Shown: positions 9,626 to 20,489, numbered from the stretch's first letter. The stretch is 64,000 bases of DNA from Vibrio metoecus (GCF_000696385.1 NZ_JJMN01000074.1:124001-188000), one strand, 5' to 3'. Notes: generated by a model from the letters alone, not told the origin. Made by a program: numbers and translations.

Positions 9626-10822
9626 ATGTCTAAGCTGGTTTTAGTTTTAAACTGCGGTAGTTCTTCACTTAAGTTCGCGGTTGTTGACGCTCAAAGCGGT
9701 GAACAACATCTTTCAGGTCTTGCTGAATGTTTACACCTTCCTGAAGCTCGTATCAAGTGGAAATTGGACGGCAAGCACGAAGCTCAACTGGGCGAAGGCG
9801 CTGCACACGATGAAGCTCTGTCTTTCATCGTTGAAACTATTCTTGCTTCTAAGCCAGAACTGGCTGCTCAACTGAAAGCAATCGGTCACCGCGTTGTACA
9901 CGGTGGTGAGCAGTTCACTCAATCAGCACTGATCGACGAAGCAGTTCTGAAAGGTATCGAAGATTGTGCAACACTGGCTCCACTGCACAACCCAGCACAC
10001 ATCATTGGTATCAAAGCAGCACAAAAAGCGTTCCCTGCACTGCAAAACGTCGCAGTATTCGATACTGCATTCCATCAAACGATGCCAGAAGAAGCGTACC
10101 TGTACGCTCTGCCATACAAGCTGTACAAAGAGCACGGCATCCGTCGTTACGGTATGCACGGTACTTCTCACCTGTTCATCGCACGTGAAGCGGCTGAGCG
10201 CCTAGGCAAACCAGCTAACGAACTGAACATCATCAACTGCCACCTAGGCAACGGTGCTTCTGTTTGTGCGATCAAAAATGGTCAATCAGTTGACACATCT
10301 ATGGGTCTGACTCCACTGGAAGGTCTGGTGATGGGTACTCGCTGTGGTGATATCGATCCTGCGATCATTTTCCACCTGCACGATGCTCTGGGTTACTCAG
10401 TTGAGCAAATCAACACTATGATGACTAAAGAATCAGGTCTGCTGGGTCTGACTGAAGTGACTTCTGACTGCCGTTTCGTTGAAGACAACTACGGTCAAAA
10501 AGAAGAAGCAACTCGCGCAATGGACGTGTTCTGTCACCGTCTGGCGAAATACGTTGCTGGCTACACAGCAAGCCTAGAAGGCCGTCTGGATGCGATCACG
10601 TTCACTGGTGGTATCGGTGAAAACTCTGCACCTATCCGTGAAATGGTTCTGAACCGTCTAGCGATCTTCGGTATCACCGTTGATAGCGCAGCAAACCTGA
10701 AAGCGCGTTTCGGCGGTGAAGGTGTGATCACGACTGCTGACAGCCGTATCCCAGCGATGGTTATCGCGACTAACGAAGAGTTAGTGATTGCAGAAGATAC
10801 TGCTCGTCTGACTAACATCTAA
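9626..10822 (+). CDS. ackA: Acetate kinase AckA
   Basis: Converts acetyl phosphate and ADP to acetate and ATP, the second step of the Pta-AckA overflow pathway. 398 residues. Family signatures are LVLNCGSSSLKFAV at the N-terminus, GHRVVHGG, HNPAHIIGI, MHGTSHLF, HLGNGASVCAI and GGIGENS; the catalytic Arg and His lie in these motifs. The start follows CAGGTAGT. pta lies 135 bp downstream. Codon use is strongly biased, as for a highly expressed housekeeping gene. Confidence 0.98.
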   Translation: MSKLVLVLNCGSSSLKFAVVDAQSGEQHLSGLAECLHLPEARIKWKLDGKHEAQLGEGAAHDEALSFIVETILASKPELAAQLKAIGHRVVHGGEQFTQSALIDEAVLKGIEDCATLAPLHNPAHIIGIKAAQKAFPALQNVAVFDTAFHQTMPEEAYLYALPYKLYKEHGIRRYGMHGTSHLFIAREAAERLGKPANELNIINCHLGNGASVCAIKNGQSVDTSMGLTPLEGLVMGTRCGDIDPAIIFHLHDALGYSVEQINTMMTKESGLLGLTEVTSDCRFVEDNYGQKEEATRAMDVFCHRLAKYVAGYTASLEGRLDAITFTGGIGENSAPIREMVLNRLAIFGITVDSAANLKARFGGEGVITTADSRIPAMVIATNEELVIAEDTARLTNI

Positions 10823-10830
10823 TACGACTT

Positions 10831-10858
10831 ACACTGGCTAACTCAGGTTAGCCAGTGT
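10831..10858 (+). terminator. Hairpin between ackA and pta
   Basis: Perfect 12-bp stem ACACTGGCTAAC / GTTAGCCAGTGT with a TCAG loop, starting 8 bp after the ackA stop. The following sequence (CATTTAGGGG) is not a good T-run, so this is more likely a partial terminator or RNA-stability hairpin that lowers pta relative to ackA. Confidence 0.6.
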
Positions 10859-10957
10859 CATTTAGGGGCTCAGCGTAAGCCTGTCCTGCGTTTGAGCTTT
10901 GTCACTTTCAATCTAAGCACCTTAGATTGGTATCAATAGTGTTGAGGTACTTTACCA

Positions 10958-13106
10958 ATGTCCCGTACTATTATGCTTATCCCAATCAGCGCTGGCGTCG
11001 GTCTGACCAGCGTGAGCATGGGTCTCCTGCGTTCAATGGAGCGTAAAGGGGTTAGCGTTTCTTTCTACAAACCTATTGCACAGCCACGTACTGGCAATGA
11101 CCAACCTGACCTTACTTCTACTGTCATGAGCCGCAACAGCGACATCAAGATCGGCGAGCCGATGAGCATGTCTGCTGCAGAAGCGTTGATCGGTAGCGAG
11201 AAAATGGACGTTCTGCTAGAAACCGTGGTTGAACGTTACAACCAAATTAACAAAGATGCAGAAGTGACTCTGATCGAAGGTCTTGTTCCAACGCGTAAGC
11301 ACCCTTTTGCTAACCAAGTGAACGCGGAAATCGCCAACACTCTCGGTGCAGAAATTGTGTTCGTTGCCACTCCGGGTACTGATAACCCAACGCAACTGAA
11401 AGAGCGTATTGAAGTGGCGTGCTCTAACTTTGGTGGTACCAAAAACAAGAGCATTTCTGGCGTTATCATCAACAAGCTGAATGCACCGGTTGATGAAGCT
11501 GGCCGTACTCGCCCTGATTTATCTGAAATCTTTGATGATGCTGATAGCGCGACGAAGCAAGCTAACCTTGAAGTGATGCAGATCTTCAACACCAGCCCAA
11601 TTCGTGTGCTGGGTTGTGTGCCATGGAGCATCGACCTGATTGCCACTCGTGCAATCGATATGGCGAAGCATCTGAAAGCGGAAGTGATCAATCAAGGCGA
11701 CATCAATACCCGTCGTATCAAGAGCATCACTTTCTGTGCACGTTCTATTCCACACATGATTGAGCACTTCAAACCAGGTTCACTGTTGGTTACTTCAGCA
11801 GACCGTCCTGACGTGATTGTGGCTGCCGCACTGGCTGCAATGAACGGTGTGGAAATCGGTGCAGTACTGCTGACTGGCGGTTACGACATTCCGACTGAAA
11901 TCGTTAACCTATGTAAACCTGCTTTTGATACTGGCCTGCCAATTTTCAAAGCGCAAGGCAACACATGGCAAACTTCACTGAACCTGCAAAGCTTCAGCCT
12001 TGAAGTACCGGCAGATGATAAAGAGCGTATCGAATTCATCAGCGAGCACGTAGCAAGCCACATTGATGGCCCATGGGTAGACTCTCTGACTGAAGGTGCA
12101 CAAGCATCTCGTCGCCTGAGCCCACCAGCCTTCCGTTACCAGCTGACTGAACTGGCTCGCAGCGCGAACAAGCGTATCGTACTGCCAGAAGGTGATGAGC
12201 CACGTACCGTGAAAGCAGCAGCTATCTGTGCTGAGCGCGGCATTGCACAATGTGTGCTACTGGGTAACCCAGAAGAGATCAAACGTGTTGCTGCGCAGCA
12301 AGGTGTTGAGCTGGGTTCTGGCATCGAAATCATCGATCCAAAAGTAGCTCAAGAGCAATACGTAGCGCGTTTGGTTGAACTGCGTAAGAGCAAAGGCATG
12401 ACTGAAGTGGTGGCGCGTGAACAACTGGAAGATACCGTTGTTCTAGGCACTATGATGCTTGAGCGTAACGAAGTTGACGGTCTGGTTTCGGGTGCGGTTC
12501 ACACCACAGCGAACACCATTCGTCCACCACTACAAATCATCAAGACTGCGCCAAATGCGTCTCTGGTTTCGTCAATCTTCTTTATGCTGCTGCCTGATCA
12601 GGTACTGGTATACGGTGACTGTGCGATCAACCCAGATCCAAACGCAGAACAACTGGCTGAGATTGCTATCCAGTCAGCCGATTCTGCCGCGGCCTTCGGT
12701 ATTGATCCTCGCGTAGCGATGATCTCTTACTCGACCGGTACTTCTGGTCAAGGTGCTGATGTTGATAAAGTACGTGAAGCAACCCGCATTGCCAAAGAGA
12801 AACGTCCTGATCTGATCATTGACGGTCCTCTGCAGTACGATGCTGCGATCATGGAAAACGTAGCGGCTTCAAAAGCGCCTAACTCGCCCAGTAGCGGGTA
12901 AAGCAACCGTATTCGTCTTCCCTGATCTGAACACCGGTAACACCACTTACAAAGCGGTACAACGTTCAGCGGATCTGGTGTCTATCGGTCCTATGCTGCA
13001 AGGTATGCGTAAGCCTGTTAACGATCTGTCTCGTGGCGCATTGGTTGACGATATCGTCTACACCATCGCACTGACTGCTATCCAAGCCGGTCAAGAGCAG
13101 AAATAA
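10958..13106 (+). CDS. pta: Phosphate acetyltransferase Pta, single-base frameshift near the C-terminus
   Basis: Makes acetyl phosphate from acetyl-CoA. The long Pta form has an N-terminal P-loop/DRTGG regulatory part and a C-terminal catalytic PTA domain ([26 protein letters not shown]). The open frame stops at 12901 after 647 residues. An extra C in CCC at 12887-12889 explains this: removing it restores [17 protein letters not shown] and the normal end IQAGQEQK at 13106 (about 715 residues). Because Pta is normally intact in vibrios, a read error is likelier than true loss. A terminator follows. Confidence 0.93.
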
Positions 13107-13144
13107 GTTCGAGTCACAGAAATCCATTCTGTTGACAAATAGGC

Positions 13145-13172
13145 AAAGCCCCCGAAATTCGGGGGCTTTTTT
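13145..13172 (+). terminator. Rho-independent terminator after pta
   Basis: Stem AAAGCCCCCG (13145-13154) / CGGGGGCTTT (13160-13169) with AAATT loop and a run of Ts. It lies 39 bp after the restored pta stop, which supports placing the gene end at 13106. Confidence 0.92.
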
Positions 13173-13204
13173 ATGTGCTTTATTCATTCATCCATGCCCA
13201 TATT

Positions 13205-14152
13205 TCAGCTAATCCGCTCCCGCAGATGTGGGCTGAGCAGATCTAACTGCGGACCAACTGGCACAACTTGAGTTGGGTTGATCATGGTGTGACTAAAATA
13301 GTAATGCCGCTTGATATGGTAAAAATCGACCGTTTCTTGGATACCGGGGACTTGGTACAACTCACGCAAATAGCCACTCAGGTGAGGATAATCGGCAATA
13401 CGTTGGCGGTTACATTTGAAATGCCCGACATACACTGCATCAAATCGAATCAAGGTTGTGAATAAACGCCAGTCGGCTTCGGTAATTTGGTTTCCGGCTA
13501 AATAGCGGTGTGTCGCGAGATGTTGGTCAACTTTATCCAACGCCGCAAACAGCGCGTCAAAGGCTTCTTCATAGGCTTTTTTTGTGGTCGCGAACCCGCA
13601 GCGATATACCCCGTTATTAATATTTGGGTATATAAACTCATTCCACTCATCAATCGCTGTGCGCAGCGCTTGAGGGTAATAATCGGTTTGATTGCCAGTT
13701 AACTCATTAAACGCACTGTTAAACATGCGGATGATTTCGGAAGATTCATTACTGACGATGGTGTGCAGCTTTTTATCCCACAACACAGGCACAGTGACTC
13801 GCCCTGTATAATCCACTTTCGCATGGGTATAAAGCTGATGAAGTTGGGTGTAACCATAAAGAGGCTCAGGAATACCAAACTGCCATCCGTGTGACATCAT
13901 GTCCGGACAGACAATCGTCACATCGATATGCTCGGTCAAACCTTTCAGAGCACGAAAAATCAGTGCTCGATGTGCCCATGGGCATGCCAATGAAACATAC
14001 AGATGATAGCGGCCGGACTCAGGCTGAAACGGCGCACCCGATCGATGTTCGATCCAGTGACGAAACCCAGCATCTTCGCGGACAAACTCACCGTCACTTT
14101 GCTTAGTGTCGTACCATACGTCATGCCACTTACCTTTGATCAGTTTGCCCAT
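13205..14152 (-). CDS. Glutathionyl-hydroquinone reductase (YqjG/ECM4 family)
   Basis: 315 residues from ATG 14152, which has GGGGG upstream; an in-frame start ten codons earlier lacks support. An omega/xi-class glutathione transferase that reduces glutathionyl-hydroquinones. The catalytic Cys is in SLACPWAHRALI, and the family segments DVWYDTKQSDGEF, YPNINNGVYRCGFA and ADWRLFTTLIRFD are present. Single gene, convergent with pta and with the opp operon downstream of its promoter. The specificity for hydroquinones is taken from the family. Confidence 0.93.
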   Translation of the reverse strand: MGKLIKGKWHDVWYDTKQSDGEFVREDAGFRHWIEHRSGAPFQPESGRYHLYVSLACPWAHRALIFRALKGLTEHIDVTIVCPDMMSHGWQFGIPEPLYGYTQLHQLYTHAKVDYTGRVTVPVLWDKKLHTIVSNESSEIIRMFNSAFNELTGNQTDYYPQALRTAIDEWNEFIYPNINNGVYRCGFATTKKAYEEAFDALFAALDKVDQHLATHRYLAGNQITEADWRLFTTLIRFDAVYVGHFKCNRQRIADYPHLSGYLRELYQVPGIQETVDFYHIKRHYYFSHTMINPTQVVPVGPQLDLLSPHLRERIS

Positions 14153-14246
14153 GTTGCCCCCTTTTCTGCTTCTTTTGGGCATTATAAGTAACTGAGCGGT
14201 GGACTTAACCCAAGGCTATTGGCCGTGTTGTTCAAAAAATTCGAAT

Positions 14247-14282
14247 ACAAAAAAAGCGCGATCCAAACAAGGAATCGCGCTT
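14247..14282 (-). terminator. Terminator after oppF
   Basis: On the minus strand AAGCGCGAT ... ATCGCGCTT (14274-14282 with 14254-14262) is followed by seven Ts. It sits 20 bp beyond the oppF stop and ends the opp operon. Confidence 0.9.
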
Positions 14283-14301
14283 GGCCCGTCACAGGCTGAA
14301 T

Positions 14302-15294
14302 TTATGCCTCAGCGTATAAACAAGACACTGAGTGAATATCCGAACCTTTGATCACAGGTTTGGTTTTCGCACACTCGGCAGTTGCCTGTGGGCAACGGGT
14401 GCGGAACACACAACCTGATGGCGGGTTCATTGGTGAAGGCAAATCCCCTTCCAACATCTGGATGGTTTTATTGCGCTCCAAATCAGGATCTGGGATTGGC
14501 ACAGCTGACATCAACGCTTTGGTATAGGGATGTTTAGGGTTAGCAAACAGCTCTTTAGCCACCCCAAGCTCTACCGCATTCCCCAAATACATCACCAACA
14601 CGCGATCTGAGATGTGTTTTACTACCGAGAGATCGTGCGCGATAAACACCAGACTTAAACCGAGCTCTTTTTGTAGCTCTTTCAGAAGGTTAACCACCTG
14701 TGCTTGAATCGAAACATCCAGTGCTGAAACCGGTTCGTCACAGATAATCATCTTAGGTTTGAGGATCAATGCACGAGCAATACCGATACGCTGACACTGA
14801 CCACCAGAGAATTCATGTGGGTAACGGTTGATCACGTTAGGCAATAAGCCTACTTTCATCATCATCTCTTTTACCCGATCTTTCACGTCTTGCTTTGAAA
14901 GTTCAGGATAAAACGTTTGCAGTGGTTCAGCGATGATATCCCCCACCGTCATCCGTGGATTGAGAGATGCCAATGGGTCTTGGAAAATCATCTGGATTTG
15001 CTTACGCGTTGCGCGGCGTTTTACTTCTTGCATGCGGGTCAAATCTTGGCCTAACCACACCACTTCACCGTGAGTCGCTTGTACCAAGCCAATGATGGCA
15101 CGTGCAAAAGTTGATTTACCACAGCCAGATTCACCGACTACGCCTAGCGTTTCACCTTCATACAGGCGAACGTTTACACCGTCTACCGCTTTCAGTGTCA
15201 TCGGTTTGGTCCACGGCCAAGCCGATTTTGGCGTGATGTTGAAGTGGACTTTCAGATCTTTTACGTCCAGTAATAATTTTTTTTCTACGTTCAT
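14302..15294 (-). CDS. oppF: Oligopeptide ABC importer ATPase OppF
   Basis: 330 residues. Walker A GESGCGKST, signature FSGGQCQRIGIARAL, Walker B IICDEPVSALD, H-loop FIAHDLSVV. The C-terminal oligopeptide-family extension contains the cysteine-bearing NPPSGCVFRTRCPQATAEC, a predicted iron-sulfur-type motif in OppD/OppF. I start at ATG 15294, which overlaps the oppD stop as ATGA. Partner of OppD in driving peptide import. Confidence 0.96.
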   Translation of the reverse strand: MNVEKKLLLDVKDLKVHFNITPKSAWPWTKPMTLKAVDGVNVRLYEGETLGVVGESGCGKSTFARAIIGLVQATHGEVVWLGQDLTRMQEVKRRATRKQIQMIFQDPLASLNPRMTVGDIIAEPLQTFYPELSKQDVKDRVKEMMMKVGLLPNVINRYPHEFSGGQCQRIGIARALILKPKMIICDEPVSALDVSIQAQVVNLLKELQKELGLSLVFIAHDLSVVKHISDRVLVMYLGNAVELGVAKELFANPKHPYTKALMSAVPIPDPDLERNKTIQMLEGDLPSPMNPPSGCVFRTRCPQATAECAKTKPVIKGSDIHSVSCLYAEA

Positions 15295-16264
15295 TTTGTC
15301 CAAGCCTCCCAATCAGAAAAACACGCACGTTGACGGTCATTGCCAAACGGCAGCAGAATCGGTGCTTCACGCTTACAGCGATCCGTCACGCGGTGGCAGC
15401 GCTCTTGGTAAGGGCAACCAACAGGCAAACGCAGCAAGTTAGGTGGGTTACCTGGAATGGTTGGCAACACTTCACCTTCCGAGTCCAAACGCGGGATCGC
15501 GCTCAACAGACCTTCTGCGTAAGGGTGGCTTGGGTTATTAGAAAAATATCATTCACTGAACCGTACTCCATGGTACGGCCGGCATACATCACTAGCACTT
15601 TGTCACAAGAGCCAGCAACCACGCCCAAATCGTGAGTGATCATAATGATAGCGGTATTGAATTCACGCTTCAGATCATTCAGCAGCTCCATGATCTGTGC
15701 TTGAACGGTCACGTCCAATGCCGTAGTTGGTTCATCGGCAATCAACAGTTTTGGACGGCACAACAGCGCCATCGCGATCATCACACGTTGACGCATACCG
15801 CCTGAAAACTCGTGTGGATACATGGTGATACGCTTGCGCGCTTCTGGAATTTTTACCGCTTCCAGCATACGTACTGACTCTTCAAATGCTTCTGCTTTAC
15901 CCATACCTTTATGCAGCATCAGCACTTCCATCAGCTGATCGCTCACTTTCATGTAAGGGTTAAGTGAAGTCATTGGGTCTTGGAAAATCATGGCGATTTG
16001 CTCAGCGCGCACTTTATTCAGTTCACGCTCTGGCAGATTGAGGATCTCTTTACCCTCAAATTTCGCGCTACCGGTGATTTTGCCGTTTTTGGCGAGCAAC
16101 CCCATGATGGCAAACACGGTTTGTGATTTACCTGAACCCGATTCGCCAACAATACCTAACGTCTCTCCCTGTTTCAGAGAGAAATTGAGATCGTTCACTG
16201 CGGTAACAATACCGTCTTGGGTAGAGAATTCTACGCGCAGATCTTTGACATCTAATAAACTCAT
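15291..16264 (-). CDS. oppD: Oligopeptide ABC importer ATPase OppD, frameshifted
   Basis: Second ATPase of the peptide importer: Walker A GESGSGKSQ, signature FSGGMRQRVMIAMAL, Walker B LLIADEPTTALD. The frame breaks after SVNDIF, and the expected NPSHPYAEGLLSAIPRLDSEG continues in another frame to TGA at 15291. One missing T in the T-run at 15542-15546 accounts for it. Restored length is about 324 residues. The C-terminal cysteine cluster (GCPYQERCHRVTDRCK) is intact. The start is one of two adjacent ATGs behind AAGGA. Confidence 0.92.
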
Positions 16265-16291
16265 CATTACTTCCTTTTGATTCTTCTTGGT

Positions 16292-17194
16292 TTATCTGTC
16301 TTTCGGATCGAGCGCGTCACGCAGACCATCACCGACATAGTTAAAACAGAACAAGGTCAATACCATGAATGCAGCGGGGAATAGCAGTTGCCAAATGGCC
16401 ACTTCCATTGTGTTTGCACCCTCTTGTAGCAGAGCGCCCCAGCTCGTCATTGGCTCTTGTACCCCAAGGCCAAGGAAGGAAAGGAAAGATTCGGTCAAAA
16501 TCATACTTGGGATCAGCAGGGTTGAGTAAACCGCCACAATGCCCAATACGTTTGGCACGATATGGCGAGTGATGATGTTCCAATTACTCACACCACACAC
16601 ATGCGCCGCTTCGATAAACTCTTTGCTACGTAAGCTCAGGGTTTGACCACGCACGATCCGCGCCATATCCAGCCATGCAATCGCACCGATCGCAACGAAG
16701 ATCAGCACGATATTACGGCCAAAAAACGTCACCAATACGATCACCAAAAACATGAATGGGATCGCGTAAAGGATTTCCAGAACACGCATCATCACACGGT
16801 CCGTACGACCACCAATAAAGCCCGATGCTGCGCCATACAATGTGCCAATCAGTACCGCAACCAATGCCCCCATGATGCCGACCATCAGCGAGATTCGGCC
16901 CCCAACTAGCGTACGCACAAACAGATCACGCCCTAATGCGTCAGTACCAAACCAGTGTTCAGCAGATGGCGCTGCATGCATTGCATACCAGTCGGTGTCT
17001 TCATAGCTGTAAGCTGAAAACATCGGTAGGAAAATTACCGCGAGTGTAATTAACATCAGAACGAACAGGCTAACCATCGCTGCTTTGTTACGCATAAAGC
17101 GGATGCGCGCGTCTTGCCATAGGCTACGGCCTTGAATTTCAAGGTTTTGCGAGAAACTTTCAATCGCCGCTAAGTTTTCTTTTTTCGTCAACAT
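16292..17194 (-). CDS. oppC: Oligopeptide ABC importer permease OppC
   Basis: 300 residues. An N-terminal cytoplasmic stretch, a first membrane helix (AAMVSLFVLMLITLAVIFLPMF), an OppC-type periplasmic loop (WFGTDALGRDLFVRTLVGGRISL) and the permease EAA loop (EFIEAAHVCGVSNWNIITRHIVPN) are seen. The C-terminus DGLRDALDPKDR is typical. It lies 13 bp after oppB. Confidence 0.96.
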   Translation of the reverse strand: MLTKKENLAAIESFSQNLEIQGRSLWQDARIRFMRNKAAMVSLFVLMLITLAVIFLPMFSAYSYEDTDWYAMHAAPSAEHWFGTDALGRDLFVRTLVGGRISLMVGIMGALVAVLIGTLYGAASGFIGGRTDRVMMRVLEILYAIPFMFLVIVLVTFFGRNIVLIFVAIGAIAWLDMARIVRGQTLSLRSKEFIEAAHVCGVSNWNIITRHIVPNVLGIVAVYSTLLIPSMILTESFLSFLGLGVQEPMTSWGALLQEGANTMEVAIWQLLFPAAFMVLTLFCFNYVGDGLRDALDPKDR

Positions 17195-17207
17195 TATCTA
17201 AGTCCTA

Positions 17208-18132
17208 TTAGTAGCGAATCTTCGGATCGATGTAAGCGAGAAGAATATCGACAATCGCGTTAAACAGAATAAATAGGAAACCGATCAGGATCGTTACCCC
17301 CATCACCAGAGAATAATCTCGGTTGAAGGCGGCGTTAACGAAGAGCTTGCCCAATCCCCGGCAAACCAAAAAATAGGTACTCAATAACAACTGAACCCGT
17401 GATGATACCGACGAAAGCAGGTCCCATATAAGATACGACAGGCAGCAACGCGGGTTTCAGCGCGTGCTTCACCACGATATAACCGTAACTCAAACCTTTA
17501 GCACGAGCAGTACGAATAAAGTTACTGTTTAGAGTTTCAATCATCGAACCACGGGTAATACGGGCAAAAGTAGCCACATACAGCAGAGACATCCCCAAAA
17601 CTGGCAGAGCCATATATTTGAAGCCGCCGTCTTGCCATCCCCCAGCTGGGAACAGATTAAAATTGATCGCAAAGATATAAATCAGCACGGGAGCCAATAC
17701 AAACGAGGGCATCACTACCCCTATCATGGCGGTCGACATTATGGTGTAGTCAACCCAAGTGTTCTGCTTCAAGGCGGCAATGGTTCCAACCGTTACCCCC
17801 ATGATCACGGTGAAGATGAATGCGGCTAAACCGATTTTCACCGACACTGGCAGTGCACTGGCGATCAGCTCATTCACCGTATAGTCTTTGTACTTAAACG
17901 ATGGACCAAAATCACCCTGAACGATGTTGGTTAAATAGGTGAGATATTGTTCAGAAACCGGCTTATCTAAACCGTATTTAGCGTTGATGTTGGCCATGAC
18001 CTCTGGCGGCAAAGGACGCTCTGAAGAAAATGGGTTACCTGGCGCGTAGCGCATAAGAAAGAAAGATATAGTAATCAACACCAACATAGTTGGGATTGCT
18101 TCAAATATCCTTTTTGCTATGAATTTAAGCAT
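17208..18132 (-). CDS. oppB: Oligopeptide ABC importer permease OppB, frameshifted
   Basis: Permease partner of OppC. The start MLKFIAKRIFEAIPTMLVLITISFF and the EAA loop around TARAKGLSYGYIVVKHALKPALLPV are normal. The frame stops after FFGLPGIGQALR. An extra base in CCC (17350-17352, plus strand) explains it: with two Cs the protein reads GLPGIGKLFVNAAFNRDYSLVMG and ends AYIDPKIRY at 17208, about 307 residues, the usual size. Probably a read error in a core transporter gene. Confidence 0.92.
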
Positions 18133-18169
18133 AAACTCACTCTTTCAATCTGTGACAAGGAAAAGAAAA

Positions 18170-18200
18170 GACCCTGCATGTGAATTTCACATGCAGTGTC
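18170..18200 (-). terminator. Leaky terminator between oppA and oppB
   Basis: Stem CTGCATGTGAA (18174-18184) / TTCACATGCAG (18186-18196), extended by partly paired flanks, with a T-rich tail on the minus strand. It is 28-58 bp after the oppA stop. Such a hairpin would give much more oppA than oppBCDF message. Confidence 0.7.
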
Positions 18201-18227
18201 TGTGTTATTTAAAGTTTTATGGCTCGA

Positions 18228-19859
18228 TTATTGAGCTTTGATGTAAAGATCTTTCATATAGATCTTGTCTTCCGCGTTGTTCGATGGGTAGCCACCGACT
18301 GTTGGAGAAACAAGACGTGATCTTACGTATTGATAGATAGGCGCGATTGGCATATCACGAGCCAACAACTTCTCAGCTTCAGCATAGAGTTTTTGACGCT
18401 CTTCTTCTGACGTTGAAGTCATCGCTTTTTCTAGCGTCGCATCATACTCAGCACTGTGGTACTTAGAGTCATTCGATGAGTTGCTTGACATCAATAGAGT
18501 TAGGAATGAAGACGCTTCATTGTAGTCACCACACCATCCCGCACGAGTCGCATCAAAGTTACCTTGACGACGCGTATCTAGGAAAGTTTTCCACTCTTGG
18601 TTTTCCAGTGCGATATCAACACCCAATGTCGTTTTCCACATAGATTGAACTGCAGTTGCAATCTTCTTGTGGTTTTCAGATGTGTTGTACAGCAGAGTGA
18701 ATTTCAGAGGGTTTGACTTGTTATAACCCGCAGCTTCAAGAAGTTTTTTCGCTTCAGCCACACGCTCTTTCTGCGTCATTTTGCCGTAAGCCGGCATCTC
18801 TGGGTTGAATCCTGCAGTGATTTCTGGGGTCAGGAAGTATGCCGGTTTTTGGCCTTGACCTAAGATCGCATCAGAGATGACATCACGATCAATCGCATAA
18901 GAGAGCGCTTGACGTACACGAACATCATCAAATGGGGCTTTGGCAGTGTTAAAGCCGTAGTAGTAAGTACAAAGTTGGCCTTGTACTTGTACTGATTCTG
19001 GGTGCTCTTTTTTCAGACGTTTGAAGTGCTCAAGAGGCAGTTCGTTGGTGATCTGAATTTCACCCGATAGGAAGCGGTTCATCTCTGCCACTTGGTTTTC
19101 GATCGGCAGGTAAGTCACTTTGTTCAGAACGGTATTTTTGTCATCCCAGTATTGAGGGTTGCGTTTCAGCTCTAAACGCTCGTTCACGACCCATTTGTCG
19201 AGAACATAAGCACCGTTGCCTACGAAGTGTTCAGGCTTAGTCCACTGTTCGCCATACTTTTCTACTGTCGCTTTGTGAACAGGCTTCACCGTAGTGTGGC
19301 CCATCATCATCACGAAGTAAGGCACTGGGCTTTCCAGTTCAAACATCAGCGTTTTGTCATCAATCGCTTTCACGCCCAAAGTAGACTTGTCTTTTTCCCC
19401 TGCGATGATTTCTTTCGCGTTGATCATCTTGGTGTATTCCATATACCAAGAGTAAGGAGAAGCCGTAGCAGGATCGACAGCGCGTTGGAAGCTGTACACG
19501 AAATCCTGTGCGGTCACAGGGTCACCATTTGACCATTTTGCTTCTTTACGGATATGGAATGTAAAGGTTTTGTTGTCTGTCGTTTCCCAGCTTTCTGCTA
19601 CACCCGGTACCACGTTGCCGTTAGCGTCTTGGTTAACCAAGCCTTCTAGCAGGTCACGAATCACGTTAGATTCAGGAACACCTTCGGTTTTGTGTGGGTC
19701 TAGTGACGCAACTTCAGTACCGTTACCACGAACCAGCTCTTGAACAGGAGCAAGTTTGGTACCAGCAGGAACATTCGCTGCAAGAGAGGAAAAAGATGTG
19801 GCGGCCACCGCTAGACCAGCACTTAACAGCAGTGCTTGGGTGATTTTGTTCTTATACAT
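18228..19859 (-). CDS. oppA: Periplasmic oligopeptide-binding protein OppA
   Basis: 543 residues with a signal peptide (MYKNKITQALLLSAGLAVAATSFSSLA, cleavage before ANVPAG). The mature part is a class C peptide-binding protein: EVASLDPHKTEGVPESNVIRDLLEGL, WSNGDPVTAQDFVYSFQRAVDP, FDDVRVRQALSYAIDRDVI. First gene of the opp operon and separated from oppB by a hairpin. Peptide specificity (broad 2-5 residues) is taken from the family. Confidence 0.97.
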   Translation of the reverse strand: MYKNKITQALLLSAGLAVAATSFSSLAANVPAGTKLAPVQELVRGNGTEVASLDPHKTEGVPESNVIRDLLEGLVNQDANGNVVPGVAESWETTDNKTFTFHIRKEAKWSNGDPVTAQDFVYSFQRAVDPATASPYSWYMEYTKMINAKEIIAGEKDKSTLGVKAIDDKTLMFELESPVPYFVMMMGHTTVKPVHKATVEKYGEQWTKPEHFVGNGAYVLDKWVVNERLELKRNPQYWDDKNTVLNKVTYLPIENQVAEMNRFLSGEIQITNELPLEHFKRLKKEHPESVQVQGQLCTYYYGFNTAKAPFDDVRVRQALSYAIDRDVISDAILGQGQKPAYFLTPEITAGFNPEMPAYGKMTQKERVAEAKKLLEAAGYNKSNPLKFTLLYNTSENHKKIATAVQSMWKTTLGVDIALENQEWKTFLDTRRQGNFDATRAGWCGDYNEASSFLTLLMSSNSSNDSKYHSAEYDATLEKAMTSTSEEERQKLYAEAEKLLARDMPIAPIYQYVRSRLVSPTVGGYPSNNAEDKIYMKDLYIKAQ

Positions 19860-20489
19860 GCATAAACTCCAAGTTTTAGTATTGCATCCATGACTTCCAT
19901 GTCAGGTATTCAGAACGGCTGATTGTTGTCGTTTGTCGTATAAGTTTTAAACAAAAACAACTTACACCTGACAGGGATTGCGGCACACATTAGCAATCAT
20001 TGAATTAATTTGCCATAAAAATGTCTTAAAAACCGACTATCCTCTTTGGTTTTCTCAGACATCAGTAAAAAACTTCACCACTCGTGATTATCTCTAGTGG
20101 ATTAGAGCGTGGAAGCTGGCCTAAACAGACAATGTGCAAGATTATCTAGTGCACACCCAATGTACAGTGCATTATGCTAGATAACTCAGATCTATTTAAC
20201 ATTTCGTACACAAACACTCCAACTCTTAATGACAATGCACTGTCTAACACGATAAAAATGTGAGGCACCTCAAACCTACGTTTTAAGCAATCGTTTGGCA
20301 TAAATCACTAGATTTTGTACTAGCGTTCGCGTACATTCGTCATCTGCCCCATAAGCGTAAATTTTGTTGAAACAGAATGAAGACCTATTCATCCACAAAA
20401 ATTAGTGCACTGGAAAATAATCACCAAGCTGATCAACCATTTTACTATACGTTACCCCATTTAGTATTAGAAAATGAAAGGCAACTAAT
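19860..20489. promoter_or_regulatory. Divergent regulatory region oppA / phnD-like gene
   Basis: 630 bp without a supported gene. On the minus strand, about 60-80 nt upstream of the oppA ATG, is a CA-rich leader stretch (CGACAAACGACAACAATC, 19921-19938) of the kind bound by the small RNA GcvB in enteric oppA leaders. The rest is AT-rich and must hold promoters for both sides. No small gene or strong terminator is visible. Confidence 0.5.

Noticed and set aside
10958..12901. Pta truly truncated at 647 residues
   Set aside because: The missing C-terminus continues intact in the next frame up to a stop just before a good terminator; an extra C explains it.
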